This document shows, one piece after another, positions 1-7,568 of a DNA stretch of 13,814 nucleotides. The position numbers were made by a program, and so were the translations under genes. The notes under the pieces were generated by a model, which worked only from the letters and a program-made list of their open reading frames with translations, made no database searches and had not been told where the DNA came from. Source of the stretch: Acetofilamentum sp. (GTDB lineage: Bacteria > Bacteroidota > Bacteroidia > Bacteroidales > JAFGUD01); assembly GCA_020722645.1 (NCBI GenBank), contig DYKL01000056.1, forward strand, positions 1-13,814, in the 5' to 3' direction. Positions within the stretch are counted from its first letter, which is position 1. Each line of letters starts with the position of its first letter.

Positions 1-94
1 CCAAACATTAAAATTTGTTACCAACATTCTTTAATAAAAGAGCCAAAAATTTTAAAATTGTTAATAAAAAAACATTGAATTTTGTCAAAAATTT

Positions 95-125
95 TTTGTT
101 ATTTGATTTTTTTAACTTATTTTCG
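95..125 (+). promoter_or_regulatory. Bacteroidota-type promoter for the membrane protein gene at 156
   Basis: TTTG at 95-98, a 19-bp spacer, then TATTTTCG at 118-125, which matches the Bacteroidota -7 consensus TAnnTTTG at 7 of 8 positions. The predicted transcription start falls about 20-25 bp before the ATG at 156. The site lies inside the only upstream extension of the reading frame, which argues for the later start. Based on sequence match only. Confidence 0.5.
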
Positions 126-155
126 CAAAAATTTATTAACTCAAAAATATTAATT

Positions 156-770
156 ATGGAAAAAAAATTATCAGTAGGAATGATTTTTAATGAAGGCTTA
201 CAAATAGCCCTTAAAAACGTTGCAAGTATTTTTGGTGCAGTAATCCTTTGGATTTTAACTATTTGGATTCCTTATATCAATGTTGGAACAACAATAGCAA
301 TTATGACTATGCCAATTGAACTTAGCAAAGGTAACATAATGTCTCCAACTGCTATTTTCGACCCGAAATATAGGAAATATATGGGTGAAGTATTTATTTT
401 GGCAGGTTTAATGTCAATCGCAATTTCTGTAGCTATGTTGTTTTTATTCATACCCGGTATTGTTATTGGTATTGCTTGGTCACTTTCATTTTATTTATTG
501 TTAGACAAAGGTTTGAACCCAACTGAAGCTATAACAAAAAGTAATGAAATAACTTACGGTTACAAATGGACTATTTTCTTTGGTAAATTGGTTCTTATTC
601 TTATACCTTATATTGTTATTCTTATTGGTGCATCCATAAACGTAAAAATTGTAAGCCCTATTCTTATGTTAATTGGTATGATATTCTTAGTACCTGCTGC
701 TCTTGCCGGTGATGCAGTTATTTACAAAAAACTTGCCGGTGACGAAAATTCTAATCCTGAAGTTCAATAA
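156..770 (+). CDS. Polytopic integral membrane protein, DUF975/YciC-like
   Basis: The product is a 204-residue inner-membrane protein of unknown function. About five hydrophobic stretches are visible (near residues 22-41, 78-100, 101-116, 138-160 and 164-188). The segment GLNPTEAITKSNEITYGYKW (119-138) has the 'AI..S..lt.G.kw' pattern seen after the central helices of DUF975/YciC and glycerophosphodiesterase-membrane-domain-like proteins; these families are poorly understood and give no reaction here. I chose the ATG at 156. The frame stays open back to 15, but that extension is a Lys/Asn/Phe-rich translation of AT-rich DNA and contains the predicted promoter. The gene stands alone, facing the convergent gene at 820-2292, and ends just before a strong terminator. 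The Asp/Glu/Asn-rich tail is probably soluble. The membrane call is firm; the family call is tentative. Confidence 0.8.
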   Translation: MEKKLSVGMIFNEGLQIALKNVASIFGAVILWILTIWIPYINVGTTIAIMTMPIELSKGNIMSPTAIFDPKYRKYMGEVFILAGLMSIAISVAMLFLFIPGIVIGIAWSLSFYLLLDKGLNPTEAITKSNEITYGYKWTIFFGKLVLILIPYIVILIGASINVKIVSPILMLIGMIFLVPAALAGDAVIYKKLAGDENSNPEVQ

Positions 771-784
771 TTTTTATATCGCAA

Positions 785-817
785 ATAAAAAAGCCCTGTT
801 TTACAGGGTTTTTTTTA
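785..817. terminator. Bidirectional intrinsic terminator between convergent genes
   Basis: CCCTGT (794-799) and ACAGGG (803-808) form a 6-bp stem with a 3-nt loop. An A-run on the left and eight T's on the right (809-816) flank it, so the structure works in both directions. It sits between the stop codon at 770 and the stop codon at 820 of the opposing gene and can end both transcripts. Confidence 0.85.
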
Positions 818-819
818 TT

Positions 820-2292
820 TTACCAGTGTGGTGTTGCATTTGGCAGATAATAAACGGTTCTTGATCTTACAAACTTGTATTCTTTATAATCTGTTACAAC
901 AAAATCAATGCTGTTCAATCCGTTTTTTAGTTCAAGATTAAATTGCAGATTATAATTACAATTACCTCCATTTCCAACATTAAAACTTGTTACAACATCT
1001 ACGAGTTGTTTGTTTATATATATTTTCACTTCAATAGGTCTTTTATATCCTTTTATACAGGCATCAATCGGAATATTTTTCTGAAAAACCGTAGAAACCT
1101 CTTCGATGGGAGTTACAAAAACCAAATCAGATTGTTCGAGGCTTTTGTATTTTAATATCCCAAAATTCCAAGCTTTGTCAATAGAATATGTAGATGTTGC
1201 AACAACAATACCATTATCTTGGGTTTCAATTATCTGAGCTGCGTAATCGTCGCTTTGCCGCTCAAATATTCTTTTCCATTCAATTACACCGAAAGGATTA
1301 ATTTTCAGAACCGCAATATTAGTGTTAAAAACACCGTCATCTTTACTTGTGTATGCAATTGCATAGCCTTGGTCAAAAGTTTCGATAACACAAACAGGTT
1401 GCTCCCAGATAGGTTCGTCAAGTGTGTCCTGCCAAACCGTAGAACCGTCAGGCTTCATTTTTATTACGATAACATCAAAATCAATAATATCATCACTGTT
1501 TTTAATTTCGGCAGTCATAACAAAAGAAGAATCTGTGGTTCCGGTTACAGATGTCAAACGAGACCAATAACTACCGGTTCTGAACTCATCATACCACAAA
1601 TCGCTACCTGTGCTTGAAAATCTTGCTATTGAAGCTCTTCTGTATCCACCGGACGAATAGCTTATAAAACCTACTGCAACAATTGTGCTGTCATAAAGTT
1701 CTGTTACAGATAATGCTTTGTCATCATAAGGACTGCCAAAACTCTTATCCCACAAAAAATTACCAAGCGAATCAAGTTTTAGTATGTACCAATCTGTAAA
1801 TTCGTGAGGATTTACAGCAGTAGCTCCCGATAAAATAAATCCTTTGTCTTTTGTTTCAGAAATATCAGTACAATAAGCATCTCCGTTACCGGCATAAAGT
1901 TTTTCCCATAAAATTTCACCTTCTTGATTTATTTTAATCAACCATATTTTGTGAGGCAGAGAGTCATTTTCAGCTACAATGCCTGATATTAATAAATTTT
2001 TGTCTTTTGTTTCGATTATTTTTATAGGTTTTATCAAAGGGTAGCCTGTATATAATTTTGACCAAAGCTTTATTCCGTCAGATGATAGCTTTACAAGCCA
2101 CATAGCATCAACCGAGTCTTTGACAGAACCGACAAGGACAATGTTTCCTTCCCAAGTTTTTGTGAATGAAGTCAAATGGTCTTGTGCATCTCCGCCATAA
2201 TAATCATTCCACTCATAAACATATTGCGATTTAAGGGAGATAGAAAACAAAAAAATTATTATAAATAATATATTTTTTATAAAAAAATTCAT
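820..2292 (-). CDS. Secreted beta-propeller-like repeat protein with C-terminal Ig-like region
   Basis: A 490-residue exported protein with no assigned function. Residues 1-22 form a signal peptide (MNFFIKN followed by an Ile/Leu/Phe-rich core ending SLKSQ). From about 24 to 390 there are seven similar repeats of 45-60 residues, each built around a pattern such as 'W.lKl...G...W.k.y' followed by an Asp/Glu-rich 'etkD.G...sG' strand. Seven copies fit a seven-bladed propeller. The last about 100 residues (VTPIEEVSTVF onward) look like a beta-sandwich, with 'GLNSIDFVVTD' typical of Ig-like domains. The C-terminus lacks an evident type IX sorting domain, so the protein may be periplasmic or surface-bound by other means. 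The gene is monocistronic and shares the terminator at 785-817. Bacteroidota carry many such proteins, usually annotated hypothetical. The export and repeat calls are firm; the fold is inferred from the pattern. Confidence 0.8.
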   Translation of the reverse strand: MNFFIKNILFIIIFLFSISLKSQYVYEWNDYYGGDAQDHLTSFTKTWEGNIVLVGSVKDSVDAMWLVKLSSDGIKLWSKLYTGYPLIKPIKIIETKDKNLLISGIVAENDSLPHKIWLIKINQEGEILWEKLYAGNGDAYCTDISETKDKGFILSGATAVNPHEFTDWYILKLDSLGNFLWDKSFGSPYDDKALSVTELYDSTIVAVGFISYSSGGYRRASIARFSSTGSDLWYDEFRTGSYWSRLTSVTGTTDSSFVMTAEIKNSDDIIDFDVIVIKMKPDGSTVWQDTLDEPIWEQPVCVIETFDQGYAIAYTSKDDGVFNTNIAVLKINPFGVIEWKRIFERQSDDYAAQIIETQDNGIVVATSTYSIDKAWNFGILKYKSLEQSDLVFVTPIEEVSTVFQKNIPIDACIKGYKRPIEVKIYINKQLVDVVTSFNVGNGGNCNYNLQFNLELKNGLNSIDFVVTDYKEYKFVRSRTVYYLPNATPHW

Positions 2293-2317
2293 CGTTCGTT
2301 TTATACAAGCTTAATGC

Positions 2318-2325
2318 CAAATTTA
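2318..2325 (-). promoter_or_regulatory. Possible -7 element for the secreted propeller gene
   Basis: Read on the minus strand this is TAAATTTG, a full match to TAnnTTTG, 26 bp upstream of the ATG at 2292. The nearest upstream TTG (CAA at 2352-2354 on the plus strand) gives a 26-bp spacer, longer than usual, so the -33 element is uncertain. Confidence 0.35.
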
Positions 2326-2522
2326 GTGCCAAATAATTCGCTGTTTTTGAGCAAGTTATCACTTTATCAAATCTGCAAAATAAACAGAAATAAATTTTAA
2401 AAGTAAATTTTCTTATTAAGAACAAAATAAAATTAACAAAGTTGCAAAATTGTATCTATATTTTAAACGGATTTTTTTTGTTAAAGTTAAATTCTAAAAT
2501 CTTTTTTTTGATTTAAAAAATA

Positions 2523-2530
2523 TATTTTTG
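2523..2530 (+). promoter_or_regulatory. Weak candidate -7 element upstream of recG
   Basis: TATTTTTG matches TAnnTTTG exactly, but the nearest upstream TTTG (2507-2510) is only 12 bp away instead of about 19. If used, it would give recG a leader of about 250 nt containing the REP-like inverted pair. Chance occurrence in AT-rich DNA is possible. Confidence 0.25.
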
Positions 2531-2545
2531 CCAATATTCATAAAA

Positions 2546-2577
2546 TTCGTAAAGCTTGCACTGAAAGGGTCTAAAAA
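2546..2577 (+). repeat. REP-like 41-bp family, dispersed copy (plus orientation)
   Basis: The core AAAGCTTGCACTGAAAGGG (2552-2570) followed by TCTAAAA matches the unit AAAGCTTGCCCTGAAAGGG-TATAAAA tandemly repeated at 10908-11107, with one mismatch in the 19-bp core. Its left flank ATTCGT also matches the GTTCNT block of the array. Confidence 0.75.
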
Positions 2578-2701
2578 TTCATTAACTTCATTAAGTTTGC
2601 AGGCGGTTTGTCGCAAGGGGATATCTACGAAGCAATAAAAGCATAAATTACTGATATTTAATGATTAAAATGATAATAAAACAATTTTATAAATCAAATA
2701 G

Positions 2702-2721
2702 CCCCTTTCAACGCAAGCTTT
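2702..2721 (-). repeat. REP-like family, inverted partner copy
   Basis: CCCTTTCAACGCAAGCTTT (2703-2721) is the reverse complement of the core at 2552-2570 at 17 of 19 positions. Together they form an inverted repeat spanning 170 bp in the recG leader. No target-site duplication is visible on the outside, so there is no direct evidence of transposition. Confidence 0.65.
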
Positions 2722-2786
2722 CAATCCCGTTATAATTGGGATAAGCATTTATAACTTTATCAAGTAAACACATTATTTAAATAAAA

Positions 2787-4880
2787 ATGACAGATTTATC
2801 GACCAACATAATTTATTTAAAAGGTATTGGACCTAAACGAGGCGAAATATTAAAATCTGAAGTCGGTATTAATACATTTGAAGATTTATTATACTATTTC
2901 CCTTATAAATATACAGACAGAAGCCGTTTTTATAAAGTCAGAGATATCAAAAGCGATTCTGCCTATGTTCAAATAAGAGGAAAATTCTGCTGTTTTTCAG
3001 ACGAAGGACAAGGTAAAAAAAAATATCTGCACGCCGAATTTTTTGACGAAACCGGAAGCATCGACGTTATTTGGTTTCAACAAATAAAGTGGGTAAAAAC
3101 AAATATTGACACAAAAAAGGAATATATAATCTTCGGAAAACCCAATCAATTCAGGAACAAGTTTTCAATCGCTCATCCGGAATTTGAAGAAGTCGAAAAA
3201 TTTAAAAATTCCATAAAAACATTATTTCAGGCGGAATACAGTTCGACAGAAAAAATGAAAAAATTTCTTTTACATTCCAGAGCAGTAAGTAAATTAGTTC
3301 AAACATTGTTTGAAAATAAATTTGAATTAAAAGAATGTATCCCGGCTTCTATTTTGAATTCTTTGCATATTCTGCCTATTTCGGAAGCAATTTCTAATAT
3401 TCACTTCCCTCAAAGTATTAAAAAATTAGAATCAGCACAAAAAAGATTCAAATTTGAAGAATTATTCATCAATCAGCTTTCATTGATAAAACAAAAAAAA
3501 TTAAGACAACATAACATAAAAGGTTTCATTTTTAAAACAGTTGGAGACAAATTCAATAATTTTTTTCATAAAAATCTGAAATTTGAACTTACAGAGGCTC
3601 AGAAAAATGTAATTAGAGATATAAGAAAAGATTTTTTGTCGGGAAAACAATGTAACAGGCTTTTACAGGGAGACGTTGGAAGCGGAAAAACAATAGTTGC
3701 TCTTTTATGTATGCTTATTGCCATAGACAATGATTTTCAGGCTTGTTTGATGGCTCCGACCGAAATTCTGGCACAACAACATTACGAAACAGTTTCCGAA
3801 ATGCTCAAAGGAGTTGATGTTAATGTCAGAATTCTAACAGGTTCGACAAAAGTAAAGCAACGCAGAATTATTGACGAAGAATTACAATCAGGCGAATTAA
3901 ATATTTTAATCGGCACTCACGCTCTAATTGAAGATAAGGTGCAATTTAAAAACCTTGGTCTTGCAATAATTGACGAACAACATAGGTTTGGTGTTGCACA
4001 GAGAGCCAAATTATGGCAAAAAAATGAAAATCCGCCTCACGTCATTGTAATGACTGCAACTCCAATTCCAAGAACACTATCAATGACTTTGTACGGCGAT
4101 TTGGAAGTTTCGGTTATTAATGAATTGCCGCCGGGCAGAAAACCGGTAAAAACAACTTATGCTTATGAAAAACAAAGAGGTGATTTGTACAATTTTTTAA
4201 AAAAGGAAATAAAAACCGGCAGACAGGTTTATGTTGTTTATCCTTTGATTAAAGAATCGGAAACACTTGATATAAAAAATCTTGAAGAAGGTTACGAAGC
4301 TCTTAAAAGATATTTTGATTCAACAGAATACAAAATTGCTATGGTTCACGGACAAATGAAACCCGAAGAAAAACAAATCCAAATGGAATCATTTGTAAGC
4401 GGAAAGACAAATATTCTGGTAGCAACAACTGTTATAGAAGTGGGAGTGAATGTACCAAACGCAAGTTTGATGGTTATAGAAAGTGCAGAAAGATTTGGGT
4501 TATCTCAATTACACCAGCTAAGAGGCAGAGTTGGACGTGGTGCCGATCAATCGTATTGTATTCTGATGATTGGAAACAAATTAACAACCGAAGCAAAAAG
4601 AAGGATAAAAACAATGGTTTCAACAAATGACGGGTTTATTATAGCTGAAGAAGATTTAAAACTTAGAGGACCGGGCGATATGTTTGGCACACAGCAAAGT
4701 GGCACTCCTATTAATTTCAGAATTGCAAGTTTGATTACAGATGTAAAAATTCTGCAGGTTGCCCGCGAAAAAGCCATACAAATACTTGAAGACGACCCGT
4801 TTTTAACAAAAGAAGAAAATAAATATCTATCAAAAAAAGTTGATGAATATATCAAACAATCTTGGGGCAATGTAAGTTAG
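2787..4880 (+). CDS. recG: ATP-dependent DNA helicase RecG
   Basis: RecG is a superfamily 2 double-stranded DNA translocase that remodels stalled replication forks and branch-migrates Holliday junctions and D/R-loops. The 697 residues are near the usual RecG length (about 690). An N-terminal helix-hairpin-helix-like segment (YLKGIGPKRGE, 10-20) leads into the OB-fold wedge domain (about 55-150). The motor carries Walker A GDVGSGKT (295-302), the DEQH box (396-399), motif III TATPIPRT (423-430), and motif VI QLRGRVGRG (577-585). The RecG-specific C-terminal LRGPGDMFGTQQSG stretch (626-639) is intact. The ATG at 2787 gives the expected N-terminus. recG stands alone, with long non-coding DNA on both sides. 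A heptamer tract starts at the base after its TAG stop, and REP-like copies lie on both flanks. Nothing suggests inactivation. Confidence 0.97.
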   Translation: MTDLSTNIIYLKGIGPKRGEILKSEVGINTFEDLLYYFPYKYTDRSRFYKVRDIKSDSAYVQIRGKFCCFSDEGQGKKKYLHAEFFDETGSIDVIWFQQIKWVKTNIDTKKEYIIFGKPNQFRNKFSIAHPEFEEVEKFKNSIKTLFQAEYSSTEKMKKFLLHSRAVSKLVQTLFENKFELKECIPASILNSLHILPISEAISNIHFPQSIKKLESAQKRFKFEELFINQLSLIKQKKLRQHNIKGFIFKTVGDKFNNFFHKNLKFELTEAQKNVIRDIRKDFLSGKQCNRLLQGDVGSGKTIVALLCMLIAIDNDFQACLMAPTEILAQQHYETVSEMLKGVDVNVRILTGSTKVKQRRIIDEELQSGELNILIGTHALIEDKVQFKNLGLAIIDEQHRFGVAQRAKLWQKNENPPHVIVMTATPIPRTLSMTLYGDLEVSVINELPPGRKPVKTTYAYEKQRGDLYNFLKKEIKTGRQVYVVYPLIKESETLDIKNLEEGYEALKRYFDSTEYKIAMVHGQMKPEEKQIQMESFVSGKTNILVATTVIEVGVNVPNASLMVIESAERFGLSQLHQLRGRVGRGADQSYCILMIGNKLTTEAKRRIKTMVSTNDGFIIAEEDLKLRGPGDMFGTQQSGTPINFRIASLITDVKILQVAREKAIQILEDDPFLTKEENKYLSKKVDEYIKQSWGNVS

Positions 4881-4915
4881 TATTGAGTTTAAAGTTGAAA
4901 GTGCATTGTGCATAG
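4881..4915 (-). repeat. Degenerate heptamer tract abutting the recG stop codon
   Basis: The 35 bp directly after the recG TAG split exactly into five phased heptamers. Read on the minus strand they are CTATGCA, CAATGCA, CTTTCAA, CTTTAAA, CTCAATA. The first matches the main heptamer of the 28-unit array at 11206-11401, and the others differ by one to a few bases. Relative to recG, the tract has the same orientation as the large array has to its upstream gene. Confidence 0.6.
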
Positions 4916-4961
4916 TCTTGGTGGTTAAAAATATATTGCTTAATTGTTTGCTCAATAACTT

Positions 4962-4995
4962 TAAAGCCCCATACCGGGCAGGCTTTACAAACTTT
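4962..4995 (-). repeat. REP-like family copy and possible recG terminator hairpin
   Basis: GGGCAGGCTTTACAAACTTT (4976-4995) matches the reverse complement of the 41-bp unit at 19 of 20 positions. The segment can also fold: TAAAGCC (4962-4968) pairs with GGCTTTA (4981-4987). The downstream sequence CAAACTTTCTTTT is T-rich but not a clean T-run, so terminator function for recG is possible, not shown. Confidence 0.6.
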
Positions 4996-5052
4996 CTTTT
5001 AATAAATAATTATTTGTTAACTGAAAAATTAAAGATTATTGAGATACTTGTT

Positions 5053-5082
5053 TTTGTTTTTTAATTTTTTTCTGTAATTTCG
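5053..5082 (+). promoter_or_regulatory. Bacteroidota-type promoter before the small membrane protein gene
   Basis: TTTG at 5053-5056, 18-bp spacer, TAATTTCG at 5075-5082 (7 of 8 to TAnnTTTG). The -7 element and its downstream flank (TTTCGCAAA) resemble the promoter at 95-125. It lies 48 bp before the ATG at 5130 and could also drive the downstream fabG. Confidence 0.5.
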
Positions 5083-5129
5083 CAAATAATTATTGAAAAA
5101 ACTAAACATAAACTAAAAAATTATTCAAA

Positions 5130-5468
5130 ATGAAACCTGTAAAATCGCTAATGCCGTTCACAAAATGGTTACTTAGAATATCAATCATTTTGTTTTTGTA
5201 TTTTATGTATTTTGATACAATTATCGAATTTAATTTTAAAAATATAGAATATTTAACATTATTTGCTTTGTCGGTGTTTTCGATTCTTTTATTTATTGGA
5301 GGATTTAGCAAAAATAACAGTTTGACAGTTGTATCGGGATTACTGATTTTTATTCTGTCAATCGTCAAATTTGTATTATCAATGCCGACAATTGACGCTT
5401 CGATGATATTCTGCATTGTTCTGGGCTTATATTTTATGTCAAGCGGAAATTATTATTATTACAAATAA
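5130..5468 (+). CDS. Small four-helix membrane protein, function unknown
   Basis: The 112-residue product is almost entirely hydrophobic, with four predicted transmembrane segments near residues 12-30, 41-58, 65-84 and 88-106. The N-terminus is basic (MKPVKSLMPFTKW) and the C-terminus is Tyr-rich (GNYYYYK). I do not recognise a family. The size and four-helix plan occur in many unrelated small membrane proteins (DoxX-like and others), so I make no functional claim. Evidence that it is real: a promoter-like sequence 48 bp upstream, an ATG right after the AT-rich leader, and hydrophobic periodicity preserved across the whole frame. A 104-codon frame on the opposite strand overlaps it but lacks a promoter and protein-like composition. 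fabG begins 43 bp downstream on the same strand, so the two may be cotranscribed. Confidence 0.7.
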   Translation: MKPVKSLMPFTKWLLRISIILFLYFMYFDTIIEFNFKNIEYLTLFALSVFSILLFIGGFSKNNSLTVVSGLLIFILSIVKFVLSMPTIDASMIFCIVLGLYFMSSGNYYYYK

Positions 5469-5511
5469 TTTTATTATTCAATTAAAAATTTAATAACGAA
5501 ATATTATTACT

Positions 5512-6255
5512 ATGAAATTATTAGAAGGCAAAACAGCAGTTATAACCGGCGCAGGAAGAGGAATTGGTCTTTCAATAGCCGAAGTTTTTGTTCAGAACGG
5601 AGCAAATGTAGCACTAACCGATTTGGCATTCGGTGCAGAAACCGACGAATTTTTGAAAAATTACGGTTCTCAAACAACTATAAAAACTTATAAATCAGAT
5701 GCTTCCGATTTTGATAATTCCGCAAAACTAATAGAAGAAATTGTGAAAGATTTCGGAAGAATTGATATATTAGTCAATAACGCAGGCATAACAAGAGATT
5801 CTGCACTTAAAAGAATGACAGAAGAACAATGGGACTTGGTTTTAAAAATAAACCTCAAATCCGTTTTTAATATGACAAAGGCGGTACAACCGGTAATGTG
5901 GAAACAAGCAAATGGTAGCATTATCAATATGAGTTCCGTTGTAGGAGTTTCAGGTAATGCAAATCAGGCTAATTATTCAGCTTCAAAAGCCGGTATGATT
6001 GGCTTTACTAAATCAATTGCAAGAGAACTCGGAATCAGAAACATCAGATGTAATGCCATAGCACCCGGATTCATTGAAACCAAAATGACCGAACAACTTC
6101 CCGAAGACATCAGACAAGAATGGATTAAAACTATTCCACTCAGAAGAGGCGGAAAACCGGAAGATGTAGCAAATGTTGCTCTTTTTCTTGCTTCCGATTT
6201 ATCGTCTTATGTAAGCGGACAAGTTATTAACGTCTGTGGTGCAATGAATACATAA
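5512..6255 (+). CDS. fabG: 3-oxoacyl-ACP reductase FabG (short-chain dehydrogenase)
   Basis: FabG reduces 3-oxoacyl-ACP to 3-hydroxyacyl-ACP with NADPH in cytoplasmic type II fatty-acid synthesis. The 247 residues match the family length. The Rossmann motif TGAGRGIG is at 12-19, the NNAG motif at 89-92, and the catalytic tetrad is complete: Asn114, Ser142 (in MSSVVG), Tyr155 and Lys159 (YSASK). The 13-residue Ser-Tyr spacing equals that of Escherichia coli FabG. The PGFIETKMTEQLPE segment (185-198) is typical of FabG rather than of generic sugar dehydrogenases. The last residues, VCGAMNT, differ from the common VNGGM ending, but the region is not catalytic. The gene sits 43 bp after a small membrane protein gene rather than in a fab cluster, and a terminator-like hairpin follows. 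FabG identity is likely; a related SDR role cannot be excluded from sequence alone. Confidence 0.9.
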   Translation: MKLLEGKTAVITGAGRGIGLSIAEVFVQNGANVALTDLAFGAETDEFLKNYGSQTTIKTYKSDASDFDNSAKLIEEIVKDFGRIDILVNNAGITRDSALKRMTEEQWDLVLKINLKSVFNMTKAVQPVMWKQANGSIINMSSVVGVSGNANQANYSASKAGMIGFTKSIARELGIRNIRCNAIAPGFIETKMTEQLPEDIRQEWIKTIPLRRGGKPEDVANVALFLASDLSSYVSGQVINVCGAMNT

Positions 6256-6266
6256 AAATTTAACCG

Positions 6267-6314
6267 ACCGCAGGGCGTCCCTCTCATCTTACTTAAATAG
6301 TCCTGCGGTTTTTT
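6267..6314 (+). terminator. Intrinsic terminator after fabG
   Basis: ACCGCAGG (6267-6274) and CCTGCGGT (6302-6309) form a perfect 8-bp GC-rich stem, followed by a T-run to 6314. The loop is long, 27 nt, with no clear internal stem, so termination may be partial. The next gene begins only 27 bp later with no clear promoter between, which suggests either readthrough or a promoter overlapping the hairpin. Confidence 0.55.
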
Positions 6315-6341
6315 AATAACACACACAATTTACGGTATAAA

Positions 6342-7565
6342 ATGAAAATTTCTTTTTGGAAAAAATTTCTTAGCGGTACTAAAAAAGCGATTGCAGATTC
6401 TGTAATAATTGAAGTCAAAGGTCGTGTTAATGCAGGTATTTTGAATATCAGAAAAAAACCTGACATTAAATCAAAAGTTTTAGGACAGCTCAAACGTGGA
6501 GATATAGTTGATGTTTTTAATGTTATAGAAGATTGGTATCAGATTGTTTTATCTGACAAAACAGCGGCTTATGTTTCAAAAAAATACGTTGATATTTTAA
6601 GACAGGAAAAAAGCGGAAGGGTTACTGTTAATATTCTCAATATCAGAAAACAACCAAACACCGAAAGTCAAGTGCTAGGAAAATTGCATAAAGGCGATAT
6701 TGTGTCTGTTCTGAGAGAATATAACGATTGGATTAAAATTCAGCATAATAATGCAGAAGCATATATTTACAAAGAATTTGTTGAGCTGCTTGATGTTCCG
6801 GTTGTCGTTAAACCAACAGAAACACCGGTTGGTCCGGCTGCTGAGGGTAATTACTTTTATCAGCGAAAAGATTTGGCTGATGTACAGCTCGAACCCAAAA
6901 ATACTATCCCCGTTCAGGGCGATTACCATCAAAAAATCGCCGCAAAAACATGGAATAATTACGGAGGATTAATTTCTAAAATCAGCGATGAATTAAAAAT
7001 TGATGTTGCTACAGGTTTGTCTGTTTTGTGCGTCGAAAGCAGCGGAAACGGTTTTAGTGGTGATAAAATGATAATTCGGTTCGAAAATCACGTACTTGAT
7101 ATGTTCTGGGGAAAAAACAACAAAGATTTATTTGACCAGCATTTCAAATATAATGAAAAAACACGACGAGACGACCACTTTTTCAGAGCTGATAAAAAAG
7201 ACAAATGGGAGCCTTGCCATACAAGTCAGGATATGGAATGGAAAGTATTGGAATTTGCCAAAAAACTTGACGAAACAGCCGCTCTGAAATCAATTAGTAT
7301 GGGAGCACCGCAGGTTATGGGCTTCAATCATAAATTTATCGGATATACAATTCCGCAAGATATGTTCAAATTTTTCAATAAAGATATCAGATACCATTTA
7401 CTTGCACTTTTTGATTTTTGTAATTACAAACCCGAAAGAATAAGATATCTGCAAAAACGTGATTTTTATTCATTTTCTGTCGAATATAACGGTTCTTCTG
7501 CACCGGCTGGGTATGAAAAGCGTTTCAAGATGTATTACGATATTTTTAAAGATATTCTGCCCTAA
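6342..7565 (+). CDS. Double-SH3 N-acetylmuramidase (DUF3380-type peptidoglycan hydrolase)
   Basis: A 407-residue predicted wall lytic enzyme that cleaves MurNAc-GlcNAc bonds. Two bacterial SH3 domains lie in tandem (about 23-87 and 91-150). They share the 'GRV...ILNIRK.P....VLG.L..GDIV' pattern and probably bind peptidoglycan. After a Pro/Thr/Val-rich linker (151-190), residues 195-407 match the N-acetylmuramidase (DUF3380, PF11860) family of endolysins: VESSGNGF with the likely catalytic Glu232, MIIRFENH (243-250), SMGAPQVMGFNH (319-330), and the C-terminal YNG...Y segment (392-400). No signal peptide or lipobox is visible at the start (MKISFWKKFLSG), which is odd for a wall enzyme. Use of a non-classical route, or release on lysis, is possible. 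It is followed 3 bp later by the VWA membrane protein gene, so the two are probably cotranslated. Confidence 0.87.
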   Translation: MKISFWKKFLSGTKKAIADSVIIEVKGRVNAGILNIRKKPDIKSKVLGQLKRGDIVDVFNVIEDWYQIVLSDKTAAYVSKKYVDILRQEKSGRVTVNILNIRKQPNTESQVLGKLHKGDIVSVLREYNDWIKIQHNNAEAYIYKEFVELLDVPVVVKPTETPVGPAAEGNYFYQRKDLADVQLEPKNTIPVQGDYHQKIAAKTWNNYGGLISKISDELKIDVATGLSVLCVESSGNGFSGDKMIIRFENHVLDMFWGKNNKDLFDQHFKYNEKTRRDDHFFRADKKDKWEPCHTSQDMEWKVLEFAKKLDETAALKSISMGAPQVMGFNHKFIGYTIPQDMFKFFNKDIRYHLLALFDFCNYKPERIRYLQKRDFYSFSVEYNGSSAPAGYEKRFKMYYDIFKDILP

Positions 7566-7568
7566 TCT

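Larger units (their letters stand above)
2293..2786. other. 494-bp non-coding gap upstream of recG
   Basis: This very AT-rich region separates the divergent genes. It holds the possible -7 element of the minus gene (2318-2325), a TAnnTTTG match on the plus strand (2523-2530), a REP-like copy and its inverted partner (2546-2577 and 2702-2721), and a small hairpin with ATCCC/GGGAT arms (2724-2742). No convincing small ORF or known RNA family was recognised. 2571-2700 between the arms has no similarity that I can see to the rest of the window. Confidence 0.7.

Noticed and set aside
15..155. N-terminal extension of the first membrane protein to an ATG at 15
   Set aside because: The extension is Lys/Asn/Phe-rich translation of AT-rich DNA and overlaps a good promoter match at 95-125; the ATG at 156 gives a normal membrane-protein start.
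1219..1617. 132-codon frame on the plus strand inside the secreted propeller gene
   Set aside because: It is opposite a gene with a signal peptide and clear repeats, and its translation has no protein-like pattern.
4547..4870. 107-codon minus-strand frame inside recG
   Set aside because: Shadow of the conserved RecG C-terminal region, including motif VI.
2546..4995. recG carried as a mobile cassette between inverted REP-like copies
   Set aside because: The copies are short, partial and also occur elsewhere; recG is a core gene, and no target duplication or transposase is present.
5102..5416. 104-codon minus-strand frame opposite the small membrane protein
   Set aside because: No promoter or family signal; the plus-strand frame has a promoter-like sequence and four regular hydrophobic helices.
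6342..7565. Prophage lysis gene
   Set aside because: No holin, spanin, tail or capsid genes surround it; the neighbours are core or envelope genes.
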